64,000 nt of DNA. Source: Martelella radicis. Lineage in GTDB: Bacteria; Pseudomonadota; Alphaproteobacteria; Rhizobiales; Rhizobiaceae. The position numbers were made by a program, and so were the translations under genes. Within the stretch, counting starts at the first letter, position 1. The number at the start of each line of letters is the position of its first letter. The notes below the pieces were generated by a model, which was given only the letters and a program-made list of their open reading frames with translations, did no database searches and was not told the origin of the DNA. The DNA lies in contig NZ_JACIDZ010000001.1 in NCBI RefSeq assembly GCF_014196625.1, forward strand, positions 620,001 to 684,000, written 5' to 3'. Of this stretch, positions 1-10,700 are shown piece after piece.

Positions 1-2522
1 CCAAGATCAAGCCCGTCAGACGGCGTTGCGCTCCCGCTCCATGACACGTTTCCGGTTGAAAACGCCCTGCTGACGGAAACACTGTTCGAGCCGATCAGCC
101 CACCGAGCGAAACGCTTGCAGTCCCGTTCGTTCCAGTCACATTGCCAGTTGCATAGACGTCCGCGACCGAACCGCCGTTCGTATATCCGATCAGACCGCC
201 CGCCATTGTCTGCGCGCCGGGAACAACCACGACGTTACCTGTTGCATAGGATGACGAGAGCGTACCATCGAGCTGGGCGCCGACCAGCCCGCCCGCATAG
301 ATCAGGTCGGCCCGCCCCGTTATGTTTCCGCCGGCGGAGGACGTGCTGATAATTCCTGTGTGCAGCCCGACAAGGCCGCCAACGCGTGAAGAATTGTAAT
401 TGTTTTTCGCCTCCAGCGTAACATTGGCAATCGAATTGCTGATCGTGCCATTGTTCATGCCGGCCAGACCGCCGAGATTGGAGTAGATGGCGTCACCATA
501 GATGGATGCCGTTCCGGAAACGGTGACGCCTGTTATATCGCCTCTATCTTCATTGGTGCCGACAAGCAGTCCGGCGTAAGATCCGGTACTGTTGTCTGAT
601 CGCGCCGACACGCTGGCATTGACTAGGGAAAGATAGGAGATTGTGCCGGAATTCTGCCCGACAAGGCCGAAATTGCTGTCCGCGCCGGACGGAACCGCCA
701 GTGTAAAGTTGGAAATCGTATGACCGAAACCGTTCAGCTTGCCGGTCAACTGCGCGATCAGCGGCGCTGTATAGGTCGTTCCGGACAGGTCGATATCCTG
801 GACCAGATAATAGTCCTCTGCGGGTTCGGCATTGATTGCCTGCAGATCTGCAGCCGTGCGGATCAGGTGGTTCGAAGTGCGCTCGTTGACGGTAGCGCCG
901 GTCCCCGTCATGGTGATCACTGCACCAGGCGACATCGTCATATTATCCAGGAACAGCCCTGCATACTCCCCTGTTCCCGTGATCATGCCTGCGATATTCA
1001 CAGCACTCTCGGAAGAGATTTGAAAGACAGTATGTGTATCCCAGCTCAGGTTTCCGGCAATGGTTAGCGCGTTGTTCTCGTTATTAATGATGACGAGGCT
1101 GCCGGGATTATCGAGCTGGTTCAGATATTTGTTGACGACTGCCGTCGTCAGCAGGTGGGAGGCGCCTGCGGGCACGGTGTCGAGCAGAACGGACTGCGCG
1201 GTTGTGAAACTCATCAGCGAAGGAGCTTGAGAAGCGCCAAGATCAACCTCGCTTGCAAAGACCGGGCCGCGCGCTCCGGCGGCATAAAAACGGCCGCCGT
1301 TTCCATCACCCGCACCGCGAGCAGAGACCGTGCCGGAAAGCCCGACATAATCGTCTGACCACAACACGACCGTGCCGCCATTGCCGCCGTCAAGCGCGTC
1401 TGCCGTTATCATTGTGCCATCGGAGATCGTCAGTGTGGTTGCGCGCTGCAGGGCATTCGCATCGCTTTCATGACCGCCAAGACGAATGGTTCCGCCATTG
1501 CCGAACCCGGAGGCATCAAGAACAGCATCCTCGGCGGCAACCGTCGCGCCGGTGATTTCAATCACACCGCCTTCCTGCGTGGAGGGTGACGAGGTCGCCT
1601 TTTTCGCGCGCGTCGATACCTTGCCGCTGACCTGGACGCTGCCGCCCCTTCCGCCACCAAGCGTGATCTTGCCGTTGCGGCCGGACACCGAACGCGCCTC
1701 GGCAACGCCGGACATGTTGATCGCCTTTCGCGCCGCGTTCCGCGCGGTCGCCGCCCGCATGACGATCGTGCCGCCTTCGGTCGAGACCGTGCCGGAATTT
1801 TCGATCAGGGCTTCACCGTCGTCAACGAGCGAGGATGGCACGGAGACCTGCATGAAGCCGTCTCCCGACAGATCAAGCGTGATCGCTTCGCCCGCGCCGA
1901 GGCCTGCCTTGCCGAAGGGAACGGCGATCAGTCCATCATTGCGGACCTTGCCGCCGAGAAGCGCGGCATAACCGCCGTGGCCGACCGTAATCACCCCGCT
2001 GTTGGAAACAGTCGATGATGCGCCACTGCCGGAAAAGTTCAGGCTACCGCTCATGAAATCGCTGTCAGCGATGCCGAGCGTGGAGGCAACGAACCCGCCG
2101 CCGGTGCTCACCACTCCAGTCGGCGTGATCGCTATGCCGTTGGGATTGACCAGAAAGACCTCTCCATTGGCCGAAAGGGTCCCGGCTATGCTCGACGGCG
2201 TGCTGCCCGTCACCCGGTTCAATATGGCTGAACCTGAACCGGGCTGATGAAATTTGACGCTGTTGCCCGCGCCGATATTGAAACTGCCCCAGTTAACGAT
2301 CGCCCGGTCAGAGGTCTGCGTGATCGTCATGCTGTTGCCGCTTGAGGTGACGCCGACCTGGCCTGCAGCGACCCCGGCGCCGGAGGGCAAATCGTCTGCG
2401 GCAAGCGCCGGCACGGAAAAAAGGGCGGAGGAGACAAGCAACCAGGGCAATCGCGATCTGAGCGTATCCTTCGCTTCCAAAGATCGGTGGTTAGCCGGCG
2501 AATAGCCAAAAGATCGCATCAT
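1..2522 (-). CDS. Two-partner secretion exoprotein (TpsA adhesin), 3' end outside window
   Basis: The reading frame starts at ATG 2522 behind an AGGGGAG ribosome site and stays open for 840 codons to the left edge, so the C-terminus is missing. Residues 1-41 form a long signal peptide ending in PALA. The mature N-terminus is the filamentous-haemagglutinin TPS domain: NWGSFNIG near residue 77 and NPNGI near 126 are its hallmark motifs, read by the POTRA domains of the TpsB partner. The distal part visible near the edge has GLUG-type repeats (GGLIG-x-x-x-GG) that build a beta-helix. The product should be exported through the adjacent, divergent TpsB and act at the cell surface in adhesion or interbacterial contact. 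A TpsA with a toxic C-terminal module (CdiA-like) cannot be excluded because the end is not visible. Confidence 0.88.
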   Translation of the reverse strand, partial: MMRSFGYSPANHRSLEAKDTLRSRLPWLLVSSALFSVPALAADDLPSGAGVAAGQVGVTSSGNSMTITQTSDRAIVNWGSFNIGAGNSVKFHQPGSGSAILNRVTGSTPSSIAGTLSANGEVFLVNPNGIAITPTGVVSTGGGFVASTLGIADSDFMSGSLNFSGSGASSTVSNSGVITVGHGGYAALLGGKVRNDGLIAVPFGKAGLGAGEAITLDLSGDGFMQVSVPSSLVDDGEALIENSGTVSTEGGTIVMRAATARNAARKAINMSGVAEARSVSGRNGKITLGGGRGGSVQVSGKVSTRAKKATSSPSTQEGGVIEITGATVAAEDAVLDASGFGNGGTIRLGGHESDANALQRATTLTISDGTMITADALDGGNGGTVVLWSDDYVGLSGTVSARGAGDGNGGRFYAAGARGPVFASEVDLGASQAPSLMSFTTAQSVLLDTVPAGASHLLTTAVVNKYLNQLDNPGSLVIINNENNALTIAGNLSWDTHTVFQISSESAVNIAGMITGTGEYAGLFLDNMTMSPGAVITMTGTGATVNERTSNHLIRTAADLQAINAEPAEDYYLVQDIDLSGTTYTAPLIAQLTGKLNGFGHTISNFTLAVPSGADSNFGLVGQNSGTISYLSLVNASVSARSDNSTGSYAGLLVGTNEDRGDITGVTVSGTASIYGDAIYSNLGGLAGMNNGTISNSIANVTLEAKNNYNSSRVGGLVGLHTGIISTSSAGGNITGRADLIYAGGLVGAQLDGTLSSSYATGNVVVVPGAQTMAGGLIGYTNGGSVADVYATGNVTGTNGTASVSLGGLIGSNSVSVSRAFSTGNVSWSGSATPSDGLDL

Positions 2523-2923
2523 CGAAACTCCCCTCATGCCGTCCCGGCGCCCAACCGGTCGCAGACCGTGACAGTCGCGACATCATTTCGATTAGCTTCT
2601 GCCACCAGATTGATATTCGGCAATTTAAGCTGTGCAACGCGCCGTCGCCAGTTAAAAATCGTTAAGTAAAACTTACAATGTCCGAAATGACTGTCATGGC
2701 GCAGTATCGCCTTTTGGTTGTATTCGCGCAGGAGAACCTACGGCTTTCATTGGAGAACTTCGTGCGGCGGAACGAAGTCATACCGGCAAAAACGGCTATG
2801 AACGCAATATTCGCTCTTGTTGCATTGGTAAAATTTGGCTTAATTGGCAAAAAGCAAATGATGGCGCCCGCATGGCTGGATCGCCGCCAACGAGGGACGG
2901 CTTCCACCTATTTCACGCCGATC
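2523..2923. promoter_or_regulatory. Divergent promoter region between tpsA and tpsB
   Basis: About 400 bases separate the start codons of the adhesin and of its transporter. The part from roughly 2580 to 2870 is clearly more AT-rich than the genes on either side, as expected for a regulatory region. I see no convincing sigma-70 hexamers, operator palindrome or RNA gene. The transporter reading frame is open back to 2678, so part of this stretch could be coding if a start further upstream is used. Confidence 0.35.
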
Positions 2924-4675
2924 ATGACAGTAATGATGCCCCAAAATCCTTTGAGGACGATTCTCGCACTTCCCCTGGCAATCTTCTGCGCCGGCGCCTT
3001 CGCCGCCCCCGGTCTGGCCCAGACTGCCGGCCAGCTTGTCGCCCCGACCTATGCACCGTCCGTCACGCCGGCGCCGGGCGGCGGACTGAACCTTCCGGCC
3101 TCCACCGGTATCGAGGCGCCTGCGGGGGCGGAGGATCTTTACGTTACCCCTTCCGGTCTCGACGTTGAGGGTGGACTGCCTGCTCTTGCCGGCGAAACGG
3201 CGAAAATCGAAGCACAATTCACAGACAAGAGAGTGAGCGCAGCCGACCTGTTTGCGGCGGCCAAGGCGCTCGAGGCAGCCTATGCGCGCGCCGGTTACAT
3301 TCTCGTGCGCGTATCCCTTCCCCCACAGACCATTGAGGATGGCCAGGCGTTGCGGCTCGTCGTGACGGATGGCTATGTCGATCAGGTGACAAGTACGTCG
3401 CTTCCCTTGAATGTTCAAAAACGGGTGGGCCGGGTCACCGCGCCGCTTGTCGGCCGGAAGAGCCTCACGAAAGCAGAACTTGAACGCCGCCTTTTGCTGG
3501 CTGGCGACACGCCTGGCCTCGATATGAAATCCACGCTTTCGCCGGGCAAATTACCAGGCGCGACAACATTGACGCTTTCCGGGCGCTACAATCCGGTGAC
3601 GGGTTATTTTGGCGTCAACAATGACATGACAGAGGCGCTCGGCGACTACAGCATCAGTGCCGGCGTCAACTTCAATAACCTCCTCGGTCTCGGCGAGGTC
3701 GGCTATCTGCGTTTGGGCGGCTGGCCCGGCTTTGCCGACGACCACATCCTCGACGACTACCCGAAAAACCGCCAGCTCGTCGCCGGCTTCACCTTGCCGA
3801 TCGGCATCGAAGGCTACTGGCTGAACGTGGAGGGCGTGGACAGCAAGTCGCTTTCCGATAATGACCAGCCTTACGATACGCCCGACCATTTTCAGCGGCT
3901 TTCGATCAATCTCGGTTATGACTGGTTGCGCAGCCGTTCCGTCAACGCCACCACCATCGTCAGCTATGATCTCATCGACGAGGAACAGCGCTTTCAGTTG
4001 CCCGATTTCGATGTCGCGCTCAGCTCCGACCGTTTACGGGTACTGCGTCTGACCCAGACCCTTGATGCTCTGACCGAATACGGTGCACGTTTTTCCGGCA
4101 ATGCGACCTTTTCCGCGGGGCTGAATGCCTTCGGCGCGCGCGAAAGCAGTGACAACCTGCCGATGACGCGCGATGGCGCGCGACCGGATTTTCGCAAACT
4201 GGTTGCCGAGGGCAGTTATGCGCAGACCTTCAATGATCAGTTCGCGTTCTCGCTTTCGCTGATCGGACAGACCTCTTTCGGGGATGCTTTGCCCTCCTCG
4301 GAACAACTGAGCCTTGGCGGCGCGCGTTGGGTGTCCGCATTTGCCGCGGGAGAGCTGGAAGCCGACACCGGCGCCGGTTTGCGTGCCGAGGTCGCATTGC
4401 CCACAACATTTCGGCCTTTTGCCAGCAATCGAGGCGTTGCTTTTGCGGCCTCGCCATATCTTTTTGCCGCTGGAAGCGTAAGCCAGCTGGAAAACGCGAC
4501 CCTCCTGGAGGAACCGGTTATCCGCGCCGGCGCATTCGGGATCGGACTGAAACTTCTTGCCGCCGAAAATGACAGTCCCTATTCCGGCAATCTGACGATC
4601 GAGTATGCCCATGGCGGCAAGAGCAGCGGCGACGCCGCGAACCGGTTTAACGTCTCCTTCTTGTCCCGGTTTTAG
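2924..4675 (+). CDS. TpsB outer-membrane transporter, ShlB/FhaC/HecB family
   Basis: This is the pore partner of two-partner secretion. It should sit in the outer membrane as a 16-strand barrel with periplasmic POTRA domains and translocate the neighbouring TpsA. After a signal peptide ending GLAQ there is a proline- and glycine-rich linker, then a POTRA-2/ShlB-type stretch with the conserved pattern of an A-Y-x-x-A-G-Y-I-L-V-R-V strand. The C-terminal 350 residues alternate aromatic and polar residues as in beta strands, and the protein ends in phenylalanine (FLSRF), the normal outer-membrane signal. The frame is open from 2678. I place the start at the ATG cluster 2924-2936, just before the signal peptide, because no ribosome site supports the longer form. 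The exact codon is uncertain. Confidence 0.87.
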   Translation: MTVMMPQNPLRTILALPLAIFCAGAFAAPGLAQTAGQLVAPTYAPSVTPAPGGGLNLPASTGIEAPAGAEDLYVTPSGLDVEGGLPALAGETAKIEAQFTDKRVSAADLFAAAKALEAAYARAGYILVRVSLPPQTIEDGQALRLVVTDGYVDQVTSTSLPLNVQKRVGRVTAPLVGRKSLTKAELERRLLLAGDTPGLDMKSTLSPGKLPGATTLTLSGRYNPVTGYFGVNNDMTEALGDYSISAGVNFNNLLGLGEVGYLRLGGWPGFADDHILDDYPKNRQLVAGFTLPIGIEGYWLNVEGVDSKSLSDNDQPYDTPDHFQRLSINLGYDWLRSRSVNATTIVSYDLIDEEQRFQLPDFDVALSSDRLRVLRLTQTLDALTEYGARFSGNATFSAGLNAFGARESSDNLPMTRDGARPDFRKLVAEGSYAQTFNDQFAFSLSLIGQTSFGDALPSSEQLSLGGARWVSAFAAGELEADTGAGLRAEVALPTTFRPFASNRGVAFAASPYLFAAGSVSQLENATLLEEPVIRAGAFGIGLKLLAAENDSPYSGNLTIEYAHGGKSSGDAANRFNVSFLSRF

Positions 4676-4759
4676 GTTGGCGGCCCGTTCCTTCCCTGCA
4701 CGAAGTGCGAATGACCGTCGAGGGCGGGAAATGGTTTCGGCGCGATCGGTGATCAGCTT

Positions 4760-7700
4760 TCAAAAGCGCCAGCCGACACGCCCAGTGACCGTCTGGGCGA
4801 CGGTATCGCGATTGCCCTCAAGCTCATACTGGACGCGCATCTCAAAGCCGCCATCGGCAACATATTCGAAGCCGAGCGCGCCCTGGCCGACCCAGTCCTG
4901 GCCATCATAGATCGTGTTGAAGCTCGATCCACGGTTGGAAGACCCCCTGAACCGCGTATCCTGAGCGATGTCGCGGTCGTGCCACCAGCTCACACTGGCC
5001 TTGGCGAAGGGCCGAAGCGTGCCGCCGTCAAGATCGACGCGCGCACCCCACTCAAGCCCCGGACGGATGCCGATCGCCACATCGTCAACACTTCCCAGAT
5101 CTGCAGCATAGGCGCTGCCGCCCTTCTCCGAATAGCCAGGCACATGGGTGTAGATCGTATCGAAGTCGAGATGCGGTTTCAGATAGGAGCTGCCGAGATC
5201 GGCATAGTAGGCCGCCCTCAGACGGCCGACGAAGACATGAGCCTCGGGTTGCGAGGGAATGATATCTCCATTGCCTCCGACGATTGTCGGGCTGAGATAG
5301 CGCGTCTGGTCGATATCGCTGAAGATATAGCTGCCCGATGCGGCAAGTTCGAACGCACCGTCAATGCGCTTCTTGACGACGAGGCCAAGGCCGTAGTCGT
5401 CCGTGCTGGAGGAAAAGCTGCCATTCGAAGCATGTGTGCTGCTCTGCCCGAACACCGCGGACCCGCCCACGAACCAGTCGTTCTCGAGCGCCTTTTGGCC
5501 GCCGAAGCGCAAGGCGGTGGTATCTGTCTCATAGCCCGGCGCACCATTTGACGAAAACGTCCTGATGCTTCCACCCGTCACCTTGCCCCAGACACAGCTT
5601 TCCTCCGTGAGGAAGGCTGTTTCGCCGGTAAAGACCGGGCAGGAATGAAGGGAATCGGCAAGCCTGACGACCTTGCCGGATTGCTCGGCTGCGACCCGGA
5701 CCGCGCCCTGCGGCGAAAGCGAGGTCAGCATTTGCGCATAGCCTTCGGTATCGCCTGCCGCGACATTGGCGAGCGCCACCATGGAAGAGCCGAGATTGCC
5801 GATATCGCCGCTCTGCCATTCCTGCTGGTAGTAGGACGCAAGTGACTGCGCCGTGCCCGAAAGGCCAACCCCGGCGGGATCGAAATCGAGGCTTTCGGCA
5901 GCGAGCAGCGCGCTCGGCAGCCCCTGATAGGAGCCCGACGACAGCACGTAGTCGACGACGAAGCTGTCCGTGACGGAAAGTGCGGCAACAGACGGCGCAA
6001 CCGGTGTGCCGCTGACGCTGAAGATCGCGGCGCCGGGAAGCGGCTGCGACGGATCGCGGGTTTGCGGCAGGGCAACGACCGTAGGCGCAACCGTACCGGC
6101 AAGAGAGACCGCAGCCCCTTCCGTCTGCATCCGGATCCAGTCCATCTGCCCATCGGCAAGGTCCACATCGACCGAAAGCGTGCCGGAGGCCTGCTGGGTG
6201 AAGTTCGAGACATAGAAATTCGAGAACCCGACCGTTCCAGGCCCCGCAACATTGATCGTCCCGCTATTTACGAACGTATCGGCAGTGCTGTTCACACCGC
6301 TTCCCGTCGGCACGGGATTGGCGATATCGCCTTCTGTCTGGTTCGCCGCAAAGATTGTCTTCCAGAACTGGGTGCGGCCGTTGACCGGCGGTCCGCTCAC
6401 CGGATAGACGCTGTTGGCGTAGTCTGTGTCGTTGTCGATGACGATCCACTCGCCGGCATTCAGCGTTCCGGAATTCTCGAAGCGGTTCTGCCCGACACCG
6501 AGATCGACATTGCCGCTGACCGTGCCCGCATTGGAAAGCGTCGTCAGGTTCGCGCCGGAGGTCGAAACACTGCCATTCGCCTGCCATGCGAGCCCGGTAT
6601 ACGCAGCAGCGACGGCGAAACCGTTTTCGCCCGCTGAAACCGTACCGCCCTTGACATTGATCGTGTTCGCCATGCCGCCGGCAATGGCAATGCCCGCGCC
6701 TGCCGGGCCACTGCCGCCCGTCACATCGCCGTTGACCGTGACGGCAATCTTCGGAAGATCATCCGCAGAAACCGAAAGCGGACCGTTGCTGAGCGCCTCG
6801 GCATAAATGCCGACAGATCCCGTGCCGGTCGCCTTGACCGTTCCTTCAAGGTCGATCGTCACGTCGCCGGCAACAGCAGCCTCGCCATCGCCGGACGTTG
6901 CCAGAAGCGCATTGAATACGCTGAAGACGCCAGCATATGTCCCCGCGGAACCGCCGAGGCCGCCAGCAGACTGGGCGAAAATGCCATGGGCGCCGTAGCC
7001 GGTGGTGGTAATCGCTACCGGTCCGCCATTCGTCTTGATCACCACATCGCCGCCCGTGCCGCCTGCAGCGGGAGAACCATAGAGTTCGAGCGGCGAAACG
7101 ACCGTCGCAACCCCAGTATCGATTCCGCCGATATGCCCGCCACCGCCGCCGACAGACTGGGCCAGAACGCCAACGGCGCCGGTTCCGCCAGTCGTAATGT
7201 CGCCGCCGAGCGTCACCTTGACGTCACCGCCCGTACCGCCGTTTCCACCGCTCGGTCCATAGGTCAGGTCGCCGCCCGAAAGCGTCGCTCCGTGGCCGAT
7301 AGCACCGACACCGCCGCCGCCGCCAACGGACTGGGCGAAAATGCCGGAGGCTTCATCACCCTTCGTGATCAGCGTCCCCGTGTTCTCGATCGAGACCGAT
7401 CCGCCGTTGCCGCCGGATCCGCCCGAGCCGCCAAGGGTGACAGATACACCCGAAAAGACCTCGCCGCCCGCGCTGGCTCCGTCATTTTCAGGCGTTCCTG
7501 GCTGGGCGTAGAGCGGCCCTCCGGCATTTTCCGGCAGATCGCTTTCCACAAAGGCCTGACCATCGAGATAGGAATAGCCGCCGCCGCCGCCGATGGACTG
7601 GGCTGCGAGCGCATGGCTTTGCGTGCCGGATGTGGTGATGCTGCCCTTGTTGGTGATGGCGGCTTCGCCGCCGCTCCCGCTGGCTCCGCCATCGCCGCCA

Positions 7701-10700
7701 TTGCGGAACTCGAGCGCGTGGATCGGCAGCAGCGACTTTTCATCCGCAGCCACACCACCCAGGCCGCCGCCGCCGCCGATGGACTGGGCAAGAATACCGA
7801 AAGAGTGATTGCCCGCAGTGCCGATCGTGCCGGAGTTCGTTACCGAGGCTTTGCCGCCATCGCCGCCATCGCCGCCGCTTGCGCCGATGATCACAGTGCC
7901 CCCGGCCGATGAACCACCGCCGGATGCTGCGCCGCCCGCACCGCCGCCGCCGCCGACGGACTGGGCGAGAATACCTGCCGCAATCGCGCCCTTGGTTGTG
8001 ATCGCGCCATGGTTCTTCACAATCGTCGTGCCGCCTGCCCCGCCTTTTCCGGCGGAACCGCCGAGTGCGATATCAAAGGTGATCGTGCTGGACGGCCCCT
8101 TGACGGAACTGCGGCCCTTCCACCAGTTTTCGAGCCTGGTCCAGTATTTGATGATGCTCTTGGGCGCCTTGGCAATGTTCGCCGAGCCAAGCGAATTCGC
8201 GGCCGTGGCGCTGCCGCCGGTTCCGCCCCCGCCGCCGACCGATTGGGCGAGAATGCCCGTACTGCCATGCCCCTTGGTGGTGATCGAGGCCCCTTCCTCG
8301 CTCGTGACGGCCACAGCGCCGCCAGCGCCGCCATCACCGCCGGAACCGCCGAGGCTGAAGCTCACCTGCATCTTGGCCGCAGTCGCATTTGATGTCGCGC
8401 CTCCGCCGAGCCCCCCGCCACCGCCAACCGACTGCGCGAGAATACCCCGCGAGTTCGATCCGTCCGTGGAAATCGCGCCTGTGCTGGTGACGGTTACCGC
8501 TCCGCCTGCGCCGCCACCGCCGCCCCTGCCGCCGAGTGTCACGGCAGACGATGCGCTGGCCCCGGCCACGATCGTAACCCATTGCGGCGCGTAGGCCGCG
8601 CCCGCGCCACCCGTGCCACCACCGCCGCCGACAGACTGGGCGATGACCGCATCGGAGGAATTGCCGTGGGTCGTGATGGAACCATCATTGGTGAGCTTGA
8701 CCGCGCCACCTGCACCGCCGCCGCCCGCATTTCCGGCAAGGCTGACGCTGACTGCGCCGTTCTTGCCCTGAGCCGCATCGGTCGAGAGCGAACTGAGGAT
8801 CGTCGTTGCCGAGGTCGCCTGGGAGTTGCCGCCAAGACCGCCGCCACCGCCGATCGACTGCAAAAGCGCACCGTAGGACTGATCGCCGTGGGTCGTGACC
8901 TTGCCCTTGTTGGTGACGGTCACCGCACCGCCATCGCCACCACCGTCGCCTGTGCCGGCAACGGCAACGCTGGCGGAAATGGAGACCTTGTCGCTGAGGC
9001 CCGCCACCGGTGTTTCGGAAAACGCCGTTGCCGCTCCGCCGGAGCCGCCGCCACCGCCGACCGAGGCAGCATAGATACCGAGCGCATCATCATCATTGGT
9101 GATGATGGAGGCGAGATTGGTGACGTTGGTCGTACTGCCCGCTCCACCCTTGCCGCCATTGCCGCCGATCGAGACCGAAACGGCAAGGCTTACGCCCTGG
9201 ATCGGAATGCCGAAGGCTGCACCGGTTGCCCCGCCCCCATCACCACCGCCGCCGCCGACCGAAAGCGCGTTGATACCATAGGCACCCACCCCCCATGTCT
9301 CGATTGTTGAACTGGCGGCCTCGGCTGCGACAGCACTGTTCAGAACGGTCGGCGAGACCGTGACCGCCCCGCCATTACCGCCATCGCCGCCGCTGCCGCC
9401 GATCGTCACCGTCAAAAAGCCGTTTTCGGCGAAGGAGCCGCCGCCCGCACCGCCGCCGCCGCCAATCGACTGGGCGATGACGGCGTGCGCATTGCTGCCA
9501 TTGGTGGTGATGCTGCCAATGGGTGCGATCCGGACGGCGCCGCCCGCACCACCGCCGCTGCCGGCACCGCCACCGGCATAGAACGCACCGCCCGCGGAAC
9601 CGCCGCTGCCGGTAGTTCCGAGCTGGGAGCCGAGAACGAGCCCGCCGCCACCGCCGACGCTGAATCCTGCCAGCCCGATGGCGCCAGCACCATCGGTCGT
9701 CACCTTGCCCGTACTGGAGATCGTGACGGCGCCGCCATTGCCCGATCCGCCTGCATTGCCGCCGATCGAAACGAGCGCAGAGGACGATCCGCCATTGCCG
9801 CCGCCGCCGCCGACAGACTGCCCGAGGATTGCGAGCCCGCCTGCGCCGCTTGTCTTTATCGATGATCCTGACTTTGTCGTCACCGTGATGGCGCCGCCAG
9901 CGGCACCTGCGCCTCCGGTGCCCGCATCGGCATAAAAGGGATCGATCGAGCCTGCGCCGGCGCCGCCGGTACCGGCATAGGAATGCGCGACGATCCCGAG
10001 CGAGTCATCCCCTTCGGTAACGATCATGCCGGAAAGGGTGACCCCGATTGTTCCCCCCGCCCCGGACGCGCCGCCATCACCGCCATCGCCGAGGCTGCCG
10101 CCGGACCCGCCCGCGCCGCCCGCGCCGCCATTGGCAGAGGCGTAGAGGCCGGCGGCGCTTTTGCCGGTGGTCTTGAGGGAAATATTCTCGCCCAGATTGA
10201 TCGTGACAGATTGCGCCGCGCCGCCATTGCCGCCGTTCTGTTCCGTGCCGCCACGGCCACCATCACCGCCGGTGGCATCGACCCAGAGCGCCGGCGCGTT
10301 TTCGCCGGAGGTTTCGATATGGGCGGACCGGCCCGTAAACGTGATCGTGCCACCCGCACCGCCATTGCCTCCAACTGCCTCGGTACCGAACGGCTCACCC
10401 TCGTTCTGGCCCGCGCCGGCGTTTCCACCCGCAGCGGAGATATGCACCGCGCCGGCGTTAGCGCCTGCCGACGAGATTACCGGCTGCATCCCGCCCGCGC
10501 CGGCATCAAGCGTCAGTGACAATTTTCCGCCTGCGCCGCCGGCGCCGGAGCCATTGGGATCGTCCCAGAAAGCCCCTGTCGCGCCGCCATTGCCTCCCTG
10601 CCCGCCATTGCCGTTCACCGAAATCGCGGATGTTCCGCCGCCCGTTGCCGCAAGCGTGGCGCCTGAGGTGATCGTCGCGCTGCCGCCAGCGCCGCCCGGC

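Noticed and set aside
4979-10519. Series of plus-strand frames and dense CCGCCG repeats in the autotransporter region, considered as repeats or CRISPR
   Set aside because: The repeats are codon-level glycine tracts of the minus-strand protein. They have no uniform repeat-spacer structure.
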